In this document: positions 18,022 through 27,323 of the stretch, in pieces
Layout of the letters: each line of letters begins with the position of its first letter
Position numbering within the stretch: position 1 is the stretch's first letter
Source: Chthoniobacterales bacterium
Lineage (GTDB): Bacteria > Verrucomicrobiota > Verrucomicrobiia > Chthoniobacterales > JACTMZ01
Length of the DNA stretch: 57,950 nucleotides
Direction: 5' to 3'
Assembly: GCA_018883245.1 (NCBI GenBank)
Contig: VEQL01000015.1
Span: 1 to 57,950, forward strand
Notes under the pieces: model-generated
The model's database searches: none
The model's input: the letters and a program-made list of their open reading frames with translations, nothing else
What the model was told of the DNA's origin: nothing
Translations under genes and position numbers: made by a program

Positions 18022-19809
18022 TCACTGCGACCCGCTAAGATCCCTCAACTGTCTCATAATGTCAACAACCTCAGACTGTAATCTCACGACTTCGTCAGAG
18101 GGCAAGCCGGGCTGTCGCAATTGCGAGGTGATGCCTTCGCGCCTTGCATCGAGGCTTCGTTTGCGCAGGTTCAGTAAGGTCTCGCGGGCGATGAGGTCGG
18201 GCCGGATCGGAGGGGGCGCGACCAAAAGTGAAGCCACAAGCGACTGGTCGTCAGAGGATTGTGCGGCAAGAAAAAGGCGTGCCGCAGCTTCGTCCGCCGG
18301 ATCGAAATCCGAGCGCAAGCAGGCTGCGAGCAGCTCGGTGCCGGCCCGTCCGGCCAGAAACGAGCCTGCATCCTGCTGCGCAAGCCACTGCCGGGCGTTC
18401 AGGTCGGACAGAGCGGCATGGAGAAGTAGCCGAACCACCGGGTCGGGTTGGCTGCCCTGCTTCTCGCTGTCCGGTTGTTCCTCGGTTCCCGAATCGGCGG
18501 GGTGCGCCGGTTGTGTCTTCGGCACGGCGGCCAGAAAAGCCTGCGGTGATATGGCAAGGCGCGGTGCAAGGCGGGCGGCGATCGCTTCCCGCCCCACCGC
18601 ATCGGGCAAGGACGCGGCGAAAGCTGCCAGCTTTCGCGCGAGGGCAGCCTTTTTCTGGGCGTTGTCCAGCGCGCCCGATCGGGCTGCCTCATCGACCGCG
18701 AAGTCGAAATAGTCAGGAGCACTTTCCATGAGTTCGCGAAATTTTTCTGCGCCCTGACTGCGGATGAGGGAGTCGGGATCCTCACCGGGTGGAAGTGCAG
18801 CGACGCGGACGGCAAAGCCGCTCGCAAGCAGGATGGGCAGGGACCGCTCCACCGCCGTGCGCCCCGCGCGGTCCGAGTCGAAGCAAAGCACGGCGGTGTC
18901 CGCGTAGCGCTTGAGCAGCCGCGCTTGCGATGGCGTGAAGGCCGTGCCCTGCGGTGCAACGACATTTTCCATGCCACTCTCGAAAATCCGGATGAGGTCG
19001 AGTTGTCCCTCGCACACGATTGCGGTTCCGGTGTCGGCGAGCGGCCGTCGCGCTTTGTGGAGGCCGAAGAGGGCGCGGCCCTTGTTGAACAGCGGCGTCT
19101 CGGGAGAGTTGACATATTTGGCCGGATCCTCCGATGGCGGCAGGACGCGTCCGCTGAACGCGATGACTTCGCCGAAGTCGTTGCAGATCGGGAACATCAG
19201 CCTCTGACGGAAACGATCGGCTGGCGGCTTGCCGGCACCGCCGTGGAAAAGGCCGCTGGCCTGGAGTTCGTCGTCGCGGAAACCGGCGCTCCGCGCATGC
19301 TTCAAAAGCGCATCACGGCTGTCGGGGGCATAGCCGAGGTGCCAATTCTTGGCGATATCCGATCCGATGGCCCGGGACTTCAGGTAGTCGCGCGCGTTGG
19401 CGCCCGAAGCCGAACGCAGGAGGTTGTGATGGAACCAGTCAGCCGCGAGTTTGTGCAACTCGAGCAGACGTCCGCGTAGTTCGTGCCGCCTCTCTTCCCC
19501 GGGCGCGGATTGCTCCTCAACCACCACTACTCCCGCGCGTTGTGCCAGGCGTCGCACGGCAGTGCCGAAGTCCACGCGCTCGTATTCCATGACAAATTTG
19601 AAGACGCTGCCCCCCGCGCCGCATCCGAAGCAGTAGTATGCCTGCTTTTGCGGGCTGACGTGAAACGAAGGACTTTTCTCGCGGTGGAAGGGGCACAGCG
19701 CCCGCCAGCTTGAGCCCGCGCGCTTGAGCGGGAAGTAGCTGCCGATGACTTCCACGATGTCCGTGGCAGCGGCGACCCGTTCAATGCTCTCCTCGGCGAT
19801 GCGTGGCAT
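18022..19809 (-). CDS. dnaG: DNA primase
   Basis: Synthesises RNA primers at the replication fork. The 595-residue protein has the CHC2 zinc finger (Cys39, His42, Cys60, Cys63 in LCPFH...YYCFGCG), the DnaG catalytic core with GRVLPPSEDPAKYVNSPETP and the Toprim acidic residues (IVCEGQLDLIRIFESG, LCFDSDRAGRTA), and a C-terminal DnaB-binding-like helical segment. It starts MPRIAEESIERV. It is the first gene of the dnaG-rpoD unit and faces the NfeD gene divergently. Confidence 0.96.
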   Translation of the reverse strand: MPRIAEESIERVAAATDIVEVIGSYFPLKRAGSSWRALCPFHREKSPSFHVSPQKQAYYCFGCGAGGSVFKFVMEYERVDFGTAVRRLAQRAGVVVVEEQSAPGEERRHELRGRLLELHKLAADWFHHNLLRSASGANARDYLKSRAIGSDIAKNWHLGYAPDSRDALLKHARSAGFRDDELQASGLFHGGAGKPPADRFRQRLMFPICNDFGEVIAFSGRVLPPSEDPAKYVNSPETPLFNKGRALFGLHKARRPLADTGTAIVCEGQLDLIRIFESGMENVVAPQGTAFTPSQARLLKRYADTAVLCFDSDRAGRTAVERSLPILLASGFAVRVAALPPGEDPDSLIRSQGAEKFRELMESAPDYFDFAVDEAARSGALDNAQKKAALARKLAAFAASLPDAVGREAIAARLAPRLAISPQAFLAAVPKTQPAHPADSGTEEQPDSEKQGSQPDPVVRLLLHAALSDLNARQWLAQQDAGSFLAGRAGTELLAACLRSDFDPADEAAARLFLAAQSSDDQSLVASLLVAPPPIRPDLIARETLLNLRKRSLDARREGITSQLRQPGLPSDEVVRLQSEVVDIMRQLRDLSGSQ

Positions 19810-19907
19810 GGCCAGTCAATCTAACCGAGGCGGCAACCGTGCGCGCGGTTTTTCGCGCGCGGAATCGTCTTGTGGGGCGGGGGCAGAGGGGGGAAATTCG
19901 GCATCAC

Positions 19908-21350
19908 ATGAGGCGTCTGACCTTCGCTATCCTTACGCTCGTTTTTTCCGGTGTCCTTGCGTCCGCGGAGACTTTGCCCTCGCGCGACGTTTCTGCGCTG
20001 CCGGTGGTGACTCCTCTGGCCGGCGACATACCCGAGGGCGCGGTGGTGGTGGTCCCGCTCAAGGGCGAGGTCTCGAAGGCGCAATTTTTCTTTCTCCGCC
20101 GCATTCTGAAAATGGGTGAGGCAGCGAAGGCCTCGGCTTTCATCCTTGATATGGACACGCCCGGCGGTGATCTCGGCGCGGGGGTGGATATCCTGCAGGC
20201 TCTGCTCAAAGTCCGGGCGCCGACGTTGACCTACGTCAACCCGAACGCGGGTTCGGCAGGAGCGTTGATCGCGCTGGGCACCAAGCAAATCTGGATGGCC
20301 CCGGTGAGTGCGATCGGCGCCGCCGCGCCCGTGATGGGAACGGGTCAGGAAATCCCCGAAACCCTCAATGCAAAGATCGTGTCATATTACTCCGGATACT
20401 TTCGCAGCGCGGCGGACAGCAACGGCCATAATCCCGAACTGGCCGAGGCCTTCATCAACAAGGACAAGGAGGTGAAAATCGGCTCACGCGTGATCAGCGA
20501 CAAGGGCGAACTCCTCACGTTGAGCGCCCAGGAAGCCGCGGAAAAAATCAACGGCAAGCCCCTTCTTGCCGCGGGGATCGCGCCTTCCATAGCCGACCTC
20601 GTGCGCGATGCGGGGCTTCGCGGTCCGGTGGTGGAGGCGGAGCCGAGTGGCTTCGAACGCATGGCGCTGGTGATCACCATGCTGGCTCCGCTATTCCTCC
20701 TCGGGGGAATCATCGGGACCTATATCGAATTCAAATCCCCGGGATTCGGTGTGCCCGGGTTCATCGCGGCGATTTGCTTCCTGCTCTTCTTCGCGGGTCA
20801 TTACGTCGCGGGGCTTGCGGGCATGGAAGTGGTGGCATTCTTCGTCCTTGGCCTGCTGATGGTGCTGGTTGAACTCCTCTTTCTTCCGGGGATTGTGGTT
20901 CTCGCGCTTGCCGGCAGCGTTCTCATGATCGGCGCGCTCCTTTGGGCCATGGTGGATTACTATCCCAATGCCGTGCAGTGGCCGTCCTTCGATGTCTTTG
21001 CCGGTCCGCTGGCCAACCTCGCCATTGCGATCGGCATGTCCGGCGTTGCCATTTTCTTCCTCGCGAAATTTTTCCCGCAGTTGCCCGTGCTGCGGAGGAT
21101 CATTTTGACCGCGAGCCAGCCCTCGGGGGCATCGGTCCCCGCGCACGAACCCGGTTCGATCCGGCCGTCGGTGCGCGCGGGCGATGCGGGGCGGACGGTT
21201 TCGTTGCTGCGACCCGTCGGCAGGGCGGAGTTCGGTGGCGAGATATTCGACGCGCGGACGGAGGGCGATTTCATCCCGGCGGGAACGCGGGTCGTGGCGC
21301 TGCGGACCGAAGGCAGCGAGGTCGTGGTCGAACGGGCTTCGCGTGATTGA
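19908..21350 (+). CDS. NfeD-type membrane serine protease (ClpP-class)
   Basis: A 480-residue protein with a signal peptide (MRRLTFAILTLVFSGVLASA), a periplasmic ClpP-class protease domain with VDMDTPGGDLGAG-like and VNPNAGSAGALIALG motifs (the latter carrying the nucleophile Ser) and DKEVKIGSRV with the candidate general-base Lys, then four or five transmembrane helices, and a C-terminal OB-fold NfeD soluble domain. This long form is usually linked to membrane-protein quality control together with SPFH proteins; no SPFH gene is adjacent. The ATG at 19908 follows a purine-rich GAGGGGGGA; the in-frame upstream start lies in dnaG. Confidence 0.88.
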   Translation: MRRLTFAILTLVFSGVLASAETLPSRDVSALPVVTPLAGDIPEGAVVVVPLKGEVSKAQFFFLRRILKMGEAAKASAFILDMDTPGGDLGAGVDILQALLKVRAPTLTYVNPNAGSAGALIALGTKQIWMAPVSAIGAAAPVMGTGQEIPETLNAKIVSYYSGYFRSAADSNGHNPELAEAFINKDKEVKIGSRVISDKGELLTLSAQEAAEKINGKPLLAAGIAPSIADLVRDAGLRGPVVEAEPSGFERMALVITMLAPLFLLGGIIGTYIEFKSPGFGVPGFIAAICFLLFFAGHYVAGLAGMEVVAFFVLGLLMVLVELLFLPGIVVLALAGSVLMIGALLWAMVDYYPNAVQWPSFDVFAGPLANLAIAIGMSGVAIFFLAKFFPQLPVLRRIILTASQPSGASVPAHEPGSIRPSVRAGDAGRTVSLLRPVGRAEFGGEIFDARTEGDFIPAGTRVVALRTEGSEVVVERASRD

Positions 21351-21356
21351 AGTGCC

Positions 21357-21554
21357 TCACCCTCCGGCAACCATACGCACGACCTCGAGGCGGTCGCCGT
21401 CATTCAGCGCGGTGCTTGCCCACTCCGAGCGCAACAATGCGATGCCGTTGTGCTCGACCAGAGCGGCGGACACAGGAAGACCGAGTTCGGTGACGAGTTC
21501 TTCCACTTGCGAGGCGCGGACTTCGCGGTTTGCTCCGTTGACGGTGATGTTCAT
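21357..21554 (-). CDS. thiS: Sulfur carrier protein ThiS
   Basis: Ubiquitin-like sulfur carrier for the thiazole half of thiamine. The 65-residue product starts MNITVNGANREV and ends MVAGG, the Gly-Gly tail that is adenylated and thiocarboxylated. The start overlaps the thiH stop by 4 bases (ATGA), so the two are translationally coupled. Unusually thiS follows thiH, and neither thiG nor thiF is in the window. Confidence 0.9.
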   Translation of the reverse strand: MNITVNGANREVRASQVEELVTELGLPVSAALVEHNGIALLRSEWASTALNDGDRLEVVRMVAGG

Positions 21555-22693
21555 GTGCAGAGAATTGCCCGGTCCCAGTCTTTCCACACGGGATCCAGTC
21601 CCAGTTCACGAAGACGTGCAGCGATTTCCGCCGGCGGGCGCTGGTCGGAGGTGGAAAATTGCTCGGTTGCGAGCGCACGGGCGTCCGTGTCGCACGGCAC
21701 AGCCCTGCCCCTGACGGTCAGGTGCAAGCCCTCGCGCCCCAGGCCGGTGTAGCCGCCCGGTTCGGTGTGGCTTCCGGCGCTCATAATCGTGACACCGATC
21801 GGCGCCACCGCATCGCGCAATGCGGCGGGTTCGCGCGTGCTGAGCACGATACCGGCACGCGGGAAGTGAATGCGGAAGGCGCAGAGCAGTTGGACGAAAT
21901 TCCGGTCGTCGAGGGGATGCGTTGGCTGGAAACCTCCGGCGGCGGGGCGCAAGCGCGGCAGGCTCACGGTGAGGTGCGCTTTCCAGCAGGAGCGCTGGAG
22001 ATGATCCAAGTGTGCCGCCAAGGCGATGGCCTCTTCGCGCCAGTCCCAAAGTCCGAACAAAACGCCGATGCCGATGCGCCGGAATCCCGCCGCGTGTCCG
22101 CGTTCCGGACAAGCCATGCGCCAGTCGAAATCTTTCTTCGGTCCCGCGGTGTGAAGTTTTGTGTAGGTGGGGCGATGGTAGGTCTCCTGATAGACGACCA
22201 GTCCCTCCGCGCCGGCACGCACGAGCGGGACGTAGTCCGCGGCTTCCATCGGCGCGACCTCGATCGACAAAGACGGCACTTCCGGTGCGAGCGCACGTAT
22301 TACCTCCTCGAGGTATCCGTTCGATACGAACTTCGGGTGCTCTCCCGCGACGAGGAGGATGTTGCGGAATCCCTGCGCGGCAAGGTGGCGCGCCTCGGCG
22401 CGGACCTGTTCGGCCTCGAGCGTGACGCGGAGGATGGCGTTCTCGCGCGAGAACCCGCAATAAGTGCAGCTGTTGATGCACTCGTTCGAAAGGTAAAGCG
22501 GGGCGAAAAGCCTCACCGTTTTGCCGAAATGGCGGCGGGTTATCGCGCGGGCAGCGCGCGCCATGGCCTCGAGACGCGTGCCGTCTGCCGGCTCCAGATC
22601 CCGCGCAAATGCCGTCACAGCCGGCGTGACTGACAGGCCGAGCGGCGCGAGCACGGAGGCGGGATCGGGCGAGGTTTGCAAGTCCGGACTCAT
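21551..22693 (-). CDS. thiH: 2-iminoacetate synthase ThiH (radical SAM)
   Basis: Radical-SAM lyase that cleaves tyrosine to 2-iminoacetate (dehydroglycine) for thiazole synthesis in anaerobic-type thiamine pathways. The 380 residues contain the cluster motif Cys72-x3-Cys76-x2-Cys79 in NECINSCTYCGFSREN, and the ThiH signature VYQETYHRPTYTKLHTAGPKKDFDWR. HTEPGGY near the C-terminus agrees with ThiH. It is coupled to thiS by ATGA and divergent from prs. Presence of ThiH instead of glycine oxidase ThiO suggests the organism can make thiamine without oxygen. Confidence 0.93.
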   Translation of the reverse strand: MSPDLQTSPDPASVLAPLGLSVTPAVTAFARDLEPADGTRLEAMARAARAITRRHFGKTVRLFAPLYLSNECINSCTYCGFSRENAILRVTLEAEQVRAEARHLAAQGFRNILLVAGEHPKFVSNGYLEEVIRALAPEVPSLSIEVAPMEAADYVPLVRAGAEGLVVYQETYHRPTYTKLHTAGPKKDFDWRMACPERGHAAGFRRIGIGVLFGLWDWREEAIALAAHLDHLQRSCWKAHLTVSLPRLRPAAGGFQPTHPLDDRNFVQLLCAFRIHFPRAGIVLSTREPAALRDAVAPIGVTIMSAGSHTEPGGYTGLGREGLHLTVRGRAVPCDTDARALATEQFSTSDQRPPAEIAARLRELGLDPVWKDWDRAILCT

Positions 22694-22789
22694 GGGCGCG
22701 GATTCTCCAACGAAGATTTTTTTTTTGCAATTGCAAGACCCCGCCGTCCTCGCGGAATCTTGCTAGCCATGACTCGCGGAAAAAGGGAA

Positions 22790-23731
22790 ATGAAATTGAT
22801 CTCGGGAACGGCGCATCCGCGCCTTGCGGCGGAAATCGCGGACTACATCGGTGAGCCGCTCACCGACGCCACAGTGACCGTGTTTCCAGACGGTGAGACC
22901 TTCGTGCGGATCAATGAGAACGTCCGCGGTCGCGATGTTTTCATTATCCAGCCCACCTGCCCGCCGACGAACCAGAACCTGATGGAACTTTTGATCATGG
23001 TGGACGCCGCGCGTCGTGCGAGCGCGGCGCGCATCACCGCGGTGATCCCGTTTTTCGGCTACGCCCGGCAGGACCGCAAAGACCAACCCCGCGTGCCTAT
23101 CACCGCGAAGCTCGTGGCCAATCTTCTTGTCGCCGCGGGCGTCAATCGCGTGCTCACGATGGACTTGCACGCCCAGCAATTGCAGGGCTTTTTCGACATC
23201 CCGATGGACCACCTTTACGCCGCGCCGGTGCTCATCAAATACGTGCGCAGCAAAAATCTCGGCGACATCGTGGTTGTTTCGCCGGACGTCGGCGGCGTGA
23301 AGATGGCGTCCGCATACGCCCGCACCCTCGGCGTCAATCTGGCGATTGTGGTGAAGCGCCGCATCAGCGCCAGCGAAACGGAGGCGCAGCACGTGATCGG
23401 CGACGTCGAGGGCAAAAACGTGCTGCTGGTGGACGACCTCACGGAAACGGCCGGCACTCTGGCCGCGGCCGCAGGACGCCTGAGGGAGGCGGGGGCGAAA
23501 GATGTTTATGCCATGGTGTCGCACGCCGTCTTGACCGGCCCCGCCAGGGAGCGTCTGCGTGCCTCGGACATCAAGGAACTCATCACAACAAACAGTGTCC
23601 CGATGGCCGAGGCCGACGGCTGTCCTTTGACCGTTTGCTCCGTGGCGGAGTTGCTGGGCGAGGGGATCAAGCGGATCCACGATGACGAGTCCGTGACTTC
23701 TTTGTTTGAAATCAACGGCGCTTCCGTCTAA
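22790..23731 (+). CDS. prs: Ribose-phosphate pyrophosphokinase (PRPP synthase)
   Basis: Makes PRPP from ribose-5-phosphate and ATP for nucleotide, His and Trp synthesis. The protein of about 313 residues begins MKLISGTAHPRLAAEIADYI. It has the ATP-binding PFFGYARQDRK, the PRPP-binding loop LLVDDLTETAGTL and FPDGETFVRINENVRG. The second start at 22769 (MTRGKRE) would add 7 residues; both are plausible. It heads a plus-strand run with rplY, pth, rpsF and ssb, the common prs-ctc-pth order. Confidence 0.95.
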   Translation: MKLISGTAHPRLAAEIADYIGEPLTDATVTVFPDGETFVRINENVRGRDVFIIQPTCPPTNQNLMELLIMVDAARRASAARITAVIPFFGYARQDRKDQPRVPITAKLVANLLVAAGVNRVLTMDLHAQQLQGFFDIPMDHLYAAPVLIKYVRSKNLGDIVVVSPDVGGVKMASAYARTLGVNLAIVVKRRISASETEAQHVIGDVEGKNVLLVDDLTETAGTLAAAAGRLREAGAKDVYAMVSHAVLTGPARERLRASDIKELITTNSVPMAEADGCPLTVCSVAELLGEGIKRIHDDESVTSLFEINGASV

Positions 23732-23745
23732 CCTTTCCGCCCTTT

Positions 23746-24411
23746 ATGTCGAACCAAGTCAGCCTGAAAGCGTCGCATCGCACCGCCAAGGGGCGCAACG
23801 CCGTGAAAAAATTGAAAAATGCGGACGCCATTCCGGCGATCCTCTACGGGAGCGGGGTCGAGCCCACGCCTTTGCAACTCGAGCGTCGCGCCATCGATAC
23901 ACTTCTTTCGCACGCGGTCGGCGAAAACATTCTGGTCAACCTCGAGATCGACGGCGGCGCACGCCTCGCCCTCATCAACGAGGTGCAGCACCATCCTGTC
24001 AACCGTGCCGTGCTGCATGTCGATTTCCAGGCCGTGTCGGCCAATCAGGCCCTTGTTGCCGAGGTGGTCATCGAGCCCGTGGGCGAAGCAGCCGGCGTGA
24101 AGACCGGCGGCGGTCTTCTCGAGCAAAGTCTGCGCTCGATCGAGGTGGAGTGCTTGCCCAAGGACTTGCCGGAGATGATCAAAGTGGATGTCTCCGCTCT
24201 CAATCTCGGCGATGCGCTCCACGTGCGCGATTTGCCGGCGCTGCCCGGCGTGAAATATGTCGCCGATCCGGAAGTCACCGTTTTCCTCGTTTCGGAGCCC
24301 AAGGTCTCCGAAGAAGGAGCGCCTGCCGCCGAGGGTGCGGCTGCCGAACCCGAGGTCATCCGCGAGAAGAAAGCGGAAGAGGGCGAGGGCGCCGGGGCCA
24401 AAGAAGACTAG
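23746..24411 (+). CDS. rplY: 50S ribosomal protein L25 (CTC form)
   Basis: 5S rRNA-binding protein of the large subunit, in the long general-stress (Ctc) form: an N-terminal L25 domain (MSNQVSLKASHRTAKGRNAV ... PAILYGSG) and a C-terminal TL5 beta domain (VKVDVSALNLGDALHVRDL). The last 35 residues are Ala/Glu/Lys-rich and low complexity. It begins 14 bases after prs and precedes pth, the usual neighbourhood. Confidence 0.95.
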   Translation: MSNQVSLKASHRTAKGRNAVKKLKNADAIPAILYGSGVEPTPLQLERRAIDTLLSHAVGENILVNLEIDGGARLALINEVQHHPVNRAVLHVDFQAVSANQALVAEVVIEPVGEAAGVKTGGGLLEQSLRSIEVECLPKDLPEMIKVDVSALNLGDALHVRDLPALPGVKYVADPEVTVFLVSEPKVSEEGAPAAEGAAAEPEVIREKKAEEGEGAGAKED

Positions 24412-24420
24412 GTCAGCGAC

Positions 24421-24999
24421 TTGCCGGCCGCCGATACAAGCTCCGCTTGGCTGGTTGCCGGTCTTGGCAATCCCGGTGCCCGCTACGAGGGCACGCGGCA
24501 CAACGTCGGTTGGCTTGCGCTGGATGCGCTCCGCCCAGATCCGGCGTTTCGCGAAGAGGCCAAGTTCGAAGGATTCGTTGCGCGCGCCGATGGCGCGTGG
24601 CTGCTCAAGCCCACGACATTCATGAACTTGAGCGGTGTCGCCGTTCGGACCATGGCGGACTTTTACAAGATCCCGCACGGCCGTGTGCTGGTTGTTTTCG
24701 ATGACGCCGCCCTGCCTTTCGGTCGCTTGCGCATCCGTGCCTCGGGCAGCGCGGGCAGTCACAACGGCCTGGAGTCGGTCCTGCTCCACTTTGCCACGGA
24801 GTCTGTCCCGCGCCTGCGCATCGGCGTCGGGGCGCCGCCCGAACCGGTCGCTTTGCATGATCATGTGCTGGGTGCATTCACGCCCGCGGAACGCGCTGAA
24901 TTGCCTTCCATTCTGGATCGCGCGGCTTCGGCAATTCGCGTCATTCTGAAAAACGGGCTTGCCGCGGCGATGAATGAGTTCAATAAAGAAGGTTCATGA
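24421..24999 (+). CDS. pth: Peptidyl-tRNA hydrolase
   Basis: Cleaves peptidyl-tRNA dropped by stalled ribosomes. The 192-residue enzyme has VAGLGNPGARYEGTRHNVGW with the catalytic His27, FMNLSG with the Asn at position 69, the partner Asp at 94 (VVFDDAAL) and GSHNGLESV. The second Asp of the usual DELDLP motif is Ala here. The start is TTG; no ATG is in a good position. The last codons overlap rpsF by 4 bases (ATGA). Confidence 0.93.
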   Translation: MPAADTSSAWLVAGLGNPGARYEGTRHNVGWLALDALRPDPAFREEAKFEGFVARADGAWLLKPTTFMNLSGVAVRTMADFYKIPHGRVLVVFDDAALPFGRLRIRASGSAGSHNGLESVLLHFATESVPRLRIGVGAPPEPVALHDHVLGAFTPAERAELPSILDRAASAIRVILKNGLAAAMNEFNKEGS

Positions 25000-25304
25000 A
25001 TACGCGACGTTACGAAATACTTTTGGTCCTCAACACCAAGGGCCGCGAAGAGTCGGCCAATGACCTGATCGACGGCATCGAAAAACAGATCAAGGCCGCC
25101 AAGATGGAACTCGAGCAGGTGCAGCGGCTGGAAAAAAGAACCTTCGCTTATCCGAGCCGCAAACAGAGCGCCGGTTTCTATGTCAACTTCATCGTCCATG
25201 CCACACCCGAGCAGGTGGACGAGCTGCGCGCCAAGTGGAAGCTCGACCAAGCCGTCCATCTCCAGCACGTCGAGAAATTGAAGCCCGCGGCCAAGGCCGC
25301 CTGA
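24996..25304 (+). CDS. rpsF: 30S ribosomal protein S6
   Basis: Small-subunit protein S6 that binds the central domain of 16S rRNA with S18. The 102 residues begin MNTRRYEILLVLNTKGREES and contain LEKRTFAYPSRKQSAGFYVNF, typical for the family. The start overlaps pth (ATGA), and ssb follows after 30 bases. The usual companions rpsR (S18) and rplI (L9) are not present after ssb, where the strand switches. Confidence 0.95.
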   Translation: MNTRRYEILLVLNTKGREESANDLIDGIEKQIKAAKMELEQVQRLEKRTFAYPSRKQSAGFYVNFIVHATPEQVDELRAKWKLDQAVHLQHVEKLKPAAKAA

Positions 25305-25334
25305 CGCAAACCCAGTCACCACCGCCCTAATACC

Positions 25335-25775
25335 ATGGCCTCCGTCAACAAAGTCATGCTCCTCGGAAATTGCACCCGCGACCCCGAGGTCAAATACACG
25401 CCAAAAGGCAGCGCCGTCACCGATGTCGGCATTGCAGTCAACCGCGTTTACACGACGGATGGCGGCGAGAAGCGCGAAGAAACCACCTTTGTCGATGTGA
25501 CGATGTGGGGGCGCCAGGCGGAAATCGCCGGGGAATATCTCAAAAAAGGCCGCCCGGTTTTCATCGAGGGGCGACTGCAGCTCGACACGTGGGATGACAA
25601 GCAGACCGGACAGAAGCGCTCCAAGCTCCGCGTGGTATGCGAAAATTTCCAGCTTCTCGGTTCCCGCGACGGCGGAGGTGAGGGCGGGGGTTCCCGCCCC
25701 GGAGGCGGATCCAAAGCAGCGAAAGCCGCGCCAGCCCGCGAAGAGGAACCGTCCGAGGACGATATCCCGTTCTGA
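25335..25775 (+). CDS. ssb: Single-stranded DNA-binding protein
   Basis: OB-fold protein coating single-stranded DNA in replication and repair. The 146-residue product has NKVMLLGNCTRDPEVKYTPK, TFVDVTMWGRQAEIAGEYL and GRPVFIEGRLQLDTWDDK, then a Gly-rich linker and the acidic tip EEEPSEDDIPF that recruits partner proteins. It closes the prs-rplY-pth-rpsF-ssb run; its stop abuts the pssA stop on the other strand with no base between. Confidence 0.96.
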   Translation: MASVNKVMLLGNCTRDPEVKYTPKGSAVTDVGIAVNRVYTTDGGEKREETTFVDVTMWGRQAEIAGEYLKKGRPVFIEGRLQLDTWDDKQTGQKRSKLRVVCENFQLLGSRDGGGEGGGSRPGGGSKAAKAAPAREEEPSEDDIPF

Positions 25776-26603
25776 TCAGGCCGGCCCGCCGCCCGTCGCG
25801 GCTTCCTCTTCCTCCTCGTCCGATTCGATCTCGCGACGCCATGCGTTCGAGATCAGCGGCCTGACCAGTCCGTAAAGCAGGTAGGCGACAAAAAGCATCG
25901 CCGGCATCCATTCGTAGTTCATCGCGGTGAAGATCAGCACGACGATGGTCGCGATGAATTTCGGGATCGAGCGGCGCGTGCGCCAGTTCACGGCTTTGAA
26001 ACTCGGGTATTTCACCCTGCTGAACATCATGAACGAGAGGAAGAGCATGAGCGGCGGCAGCGCGTATTTCCACGGACCGATGGTTTTCTGGCCCGCGTCG
26101 AGCCAGAGCATCAGCAGGGTGATCGAGGCGATGAGGCCCGCCGCGGCGGGAATGGGAAATCCCTCGAAGTCCTTCGACCCGTTGCCTGCCTCGTTGTTGG
26201 CCGCGAGGCAGTTGAACCGCGCCAGTCTCAGCGCGCCGCAGGCGAGATACACGAACGCGATGAGCAGTCCGTAGCGATCGAAGTCGCGCAGGACGATGTG
26301 GAACGCCAGCAATGCGGGCGCCACGCCGAACGAGACGATGTCGGCCAGCGAGTCGAATTCGCGGCCGAACGCGCTTTCGTTGCCGCCGAGCCGGGCGAGC
26401 CGTCCGTCGAGAAGGTCGAAAATGCAGGCGCCGAGGATGAACCAGATTGCCACATGGATGTTCTCCGCGGGATTGCCGCCGCCGCGTTGAGCTATGACCG
26501 CATCTAGGATGTTGAGCACCGCGGCAAACCCGCAAAAAAGATTCCCCGCCGTCATGAGATTCGGCAGGAGATAAATCCGCGGCCCTTCCGGTTCGCTGTT
26601 CAT
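25776..26603 (-). CDS. pssA: CDP-diacylglycerol-serine O-phosphatidyltransferase
   Basis: Integral membrane CDP-alcohol phosphotransferase that makes phosphatidylserine. The signature D-G-x2-A-R-x8-G-x3-D-x3-D is complete in LLDGRLARLGGNESAFGREF followed by DSLAD. The 275 residues include about eight membrane segments (YLLPNLMTAGNLFCGFAAVL first) and an acidic Glu/Asp-rich C-terminal tail. Its ATG overlaps the psd stop (ATGA), and the two catalyse successive steps to phosphatidylethanolamine. Confidence 0.94.
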   Translation of the reverse strand: MNSEPEGPRIYLLPNLMTAGNLFCGFAAVLNILDAVIAQRGGGNPAENIHVAIWFILGACIFDLLDGRLARLGGNESAFGREFDSLADIVSFGVAPALLAFHIVLRDFDRYGLLIAFVYLACGALRLARFNCLAANNEAGNGSKDFEGFPIPAAAGLIASITLLMLWLDAGQKTIGPWKYALPPLMLFLSFMMFSRVKYPSFKAVNWRTRRSIPKFIATIVVLIFTAMNYEWMPAMLFVAYLLYGLVRPLISNAWRREIESDEEEEEAATGGGPA

Positions 26604-27238
26604 GGCTCTGCGAGGCGGGCGATGACCGTGCTGCCGCCTTTGACGTGCTGGCCGACTTGGACCACCACCTCGGCATCAAGGGGAAGGCAGATTTCCGTCC
26701 GTGAACCGAACCGGATCATCCCGAAATGCTGACCGCGCGCGAGGCGTTCGTCCAGCTCCGCCCAAGGCACGATGCGTCGTGCTATGGCGCCGGTGATCTG
26801 GCGGACCACAAGAATCAGCCCGGGACGGCACTCGAGGCCCCAAGTGCGTGCCGTGTTGTGCGTGGAGGCCAGCGGGCTGCGCGCGTCGAGGTAAGTCCCG
26901 GCGTATTCCGCCGTGTAAACCACGCGGCAATCGGCAGGCGCGCGGTTCACGTGGACGTCGAAGACCGAAAGAAAGATGCCGATGCGGCGCATCCTCCGGT
27001 TCACCCACTCCGTTTCCTCGATCTCCGTGATGTCCGTGACGCGGCCGTCGGCGGGGGAGACCACGAGGCCCGGACCGTCGGGTATTTTCCGTGCGGGATC
27101 GCGGAAAAAGTAGAGCGTGAACAGCAGCAGCCCGAACGGCACCGCTGCCAGCCAAGGCGCGACGAGCCATGTCGCGGCCATTGCCGCGATCAACACGACC
27201 AAAATCCAGCGTCCCTCCCACAAAGTCTGCCAGCGCAT
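26600..27238 (-). CDS. psd: Phosphatidylserine decarboxylase
   Basis: Pyruvoyl enzyme that converts phosphatidylserine to phosphatidylethanolamine. The 212-residue product is the short form: N-terminal membrane segments (WILVVLIAAMAATWLVAPWL), YFFRDPARKIP, VVSPADGRV, SVFDVHVNRAP and the C-terminal FGMIRFGSRTEICLP, whose Gly-Ser is the self-cleavage site that forms the pyruvoyl group. The start at 27238 (MRWQTLWEGRW) is preferred; the in-frame upstream region is not protein-like. It is the first gene of psd-pssA. Confidence 0.92.
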   Translation of the reverse strand: MRWQTLWEGRWILVVLIAAMAATWLVAPWLAAVPFGLLLFTLYFFRDPARKIPDGPGLVVSPADGRVTDITEIEETEWVNRRMRRIGIFLSVFDVHVNRAPADCRVVYTAEYAGTYLDARSPLASTHNTARTWGLECRPGLILVVRQITGAIARRIVPWAELDERLARGQHFGMIRFGSRTEICLPLDAEVVVQVGQHVKGGSTVIARLAEP

Positions 27239-27323
27239 AAAGCCCGCGACATTACACGGCAGCGCCCGCGGGCGCGAAACCATTTGATTGGACTCGTGGG
27301 TCCACGGGAATAAATTGCGCGGA

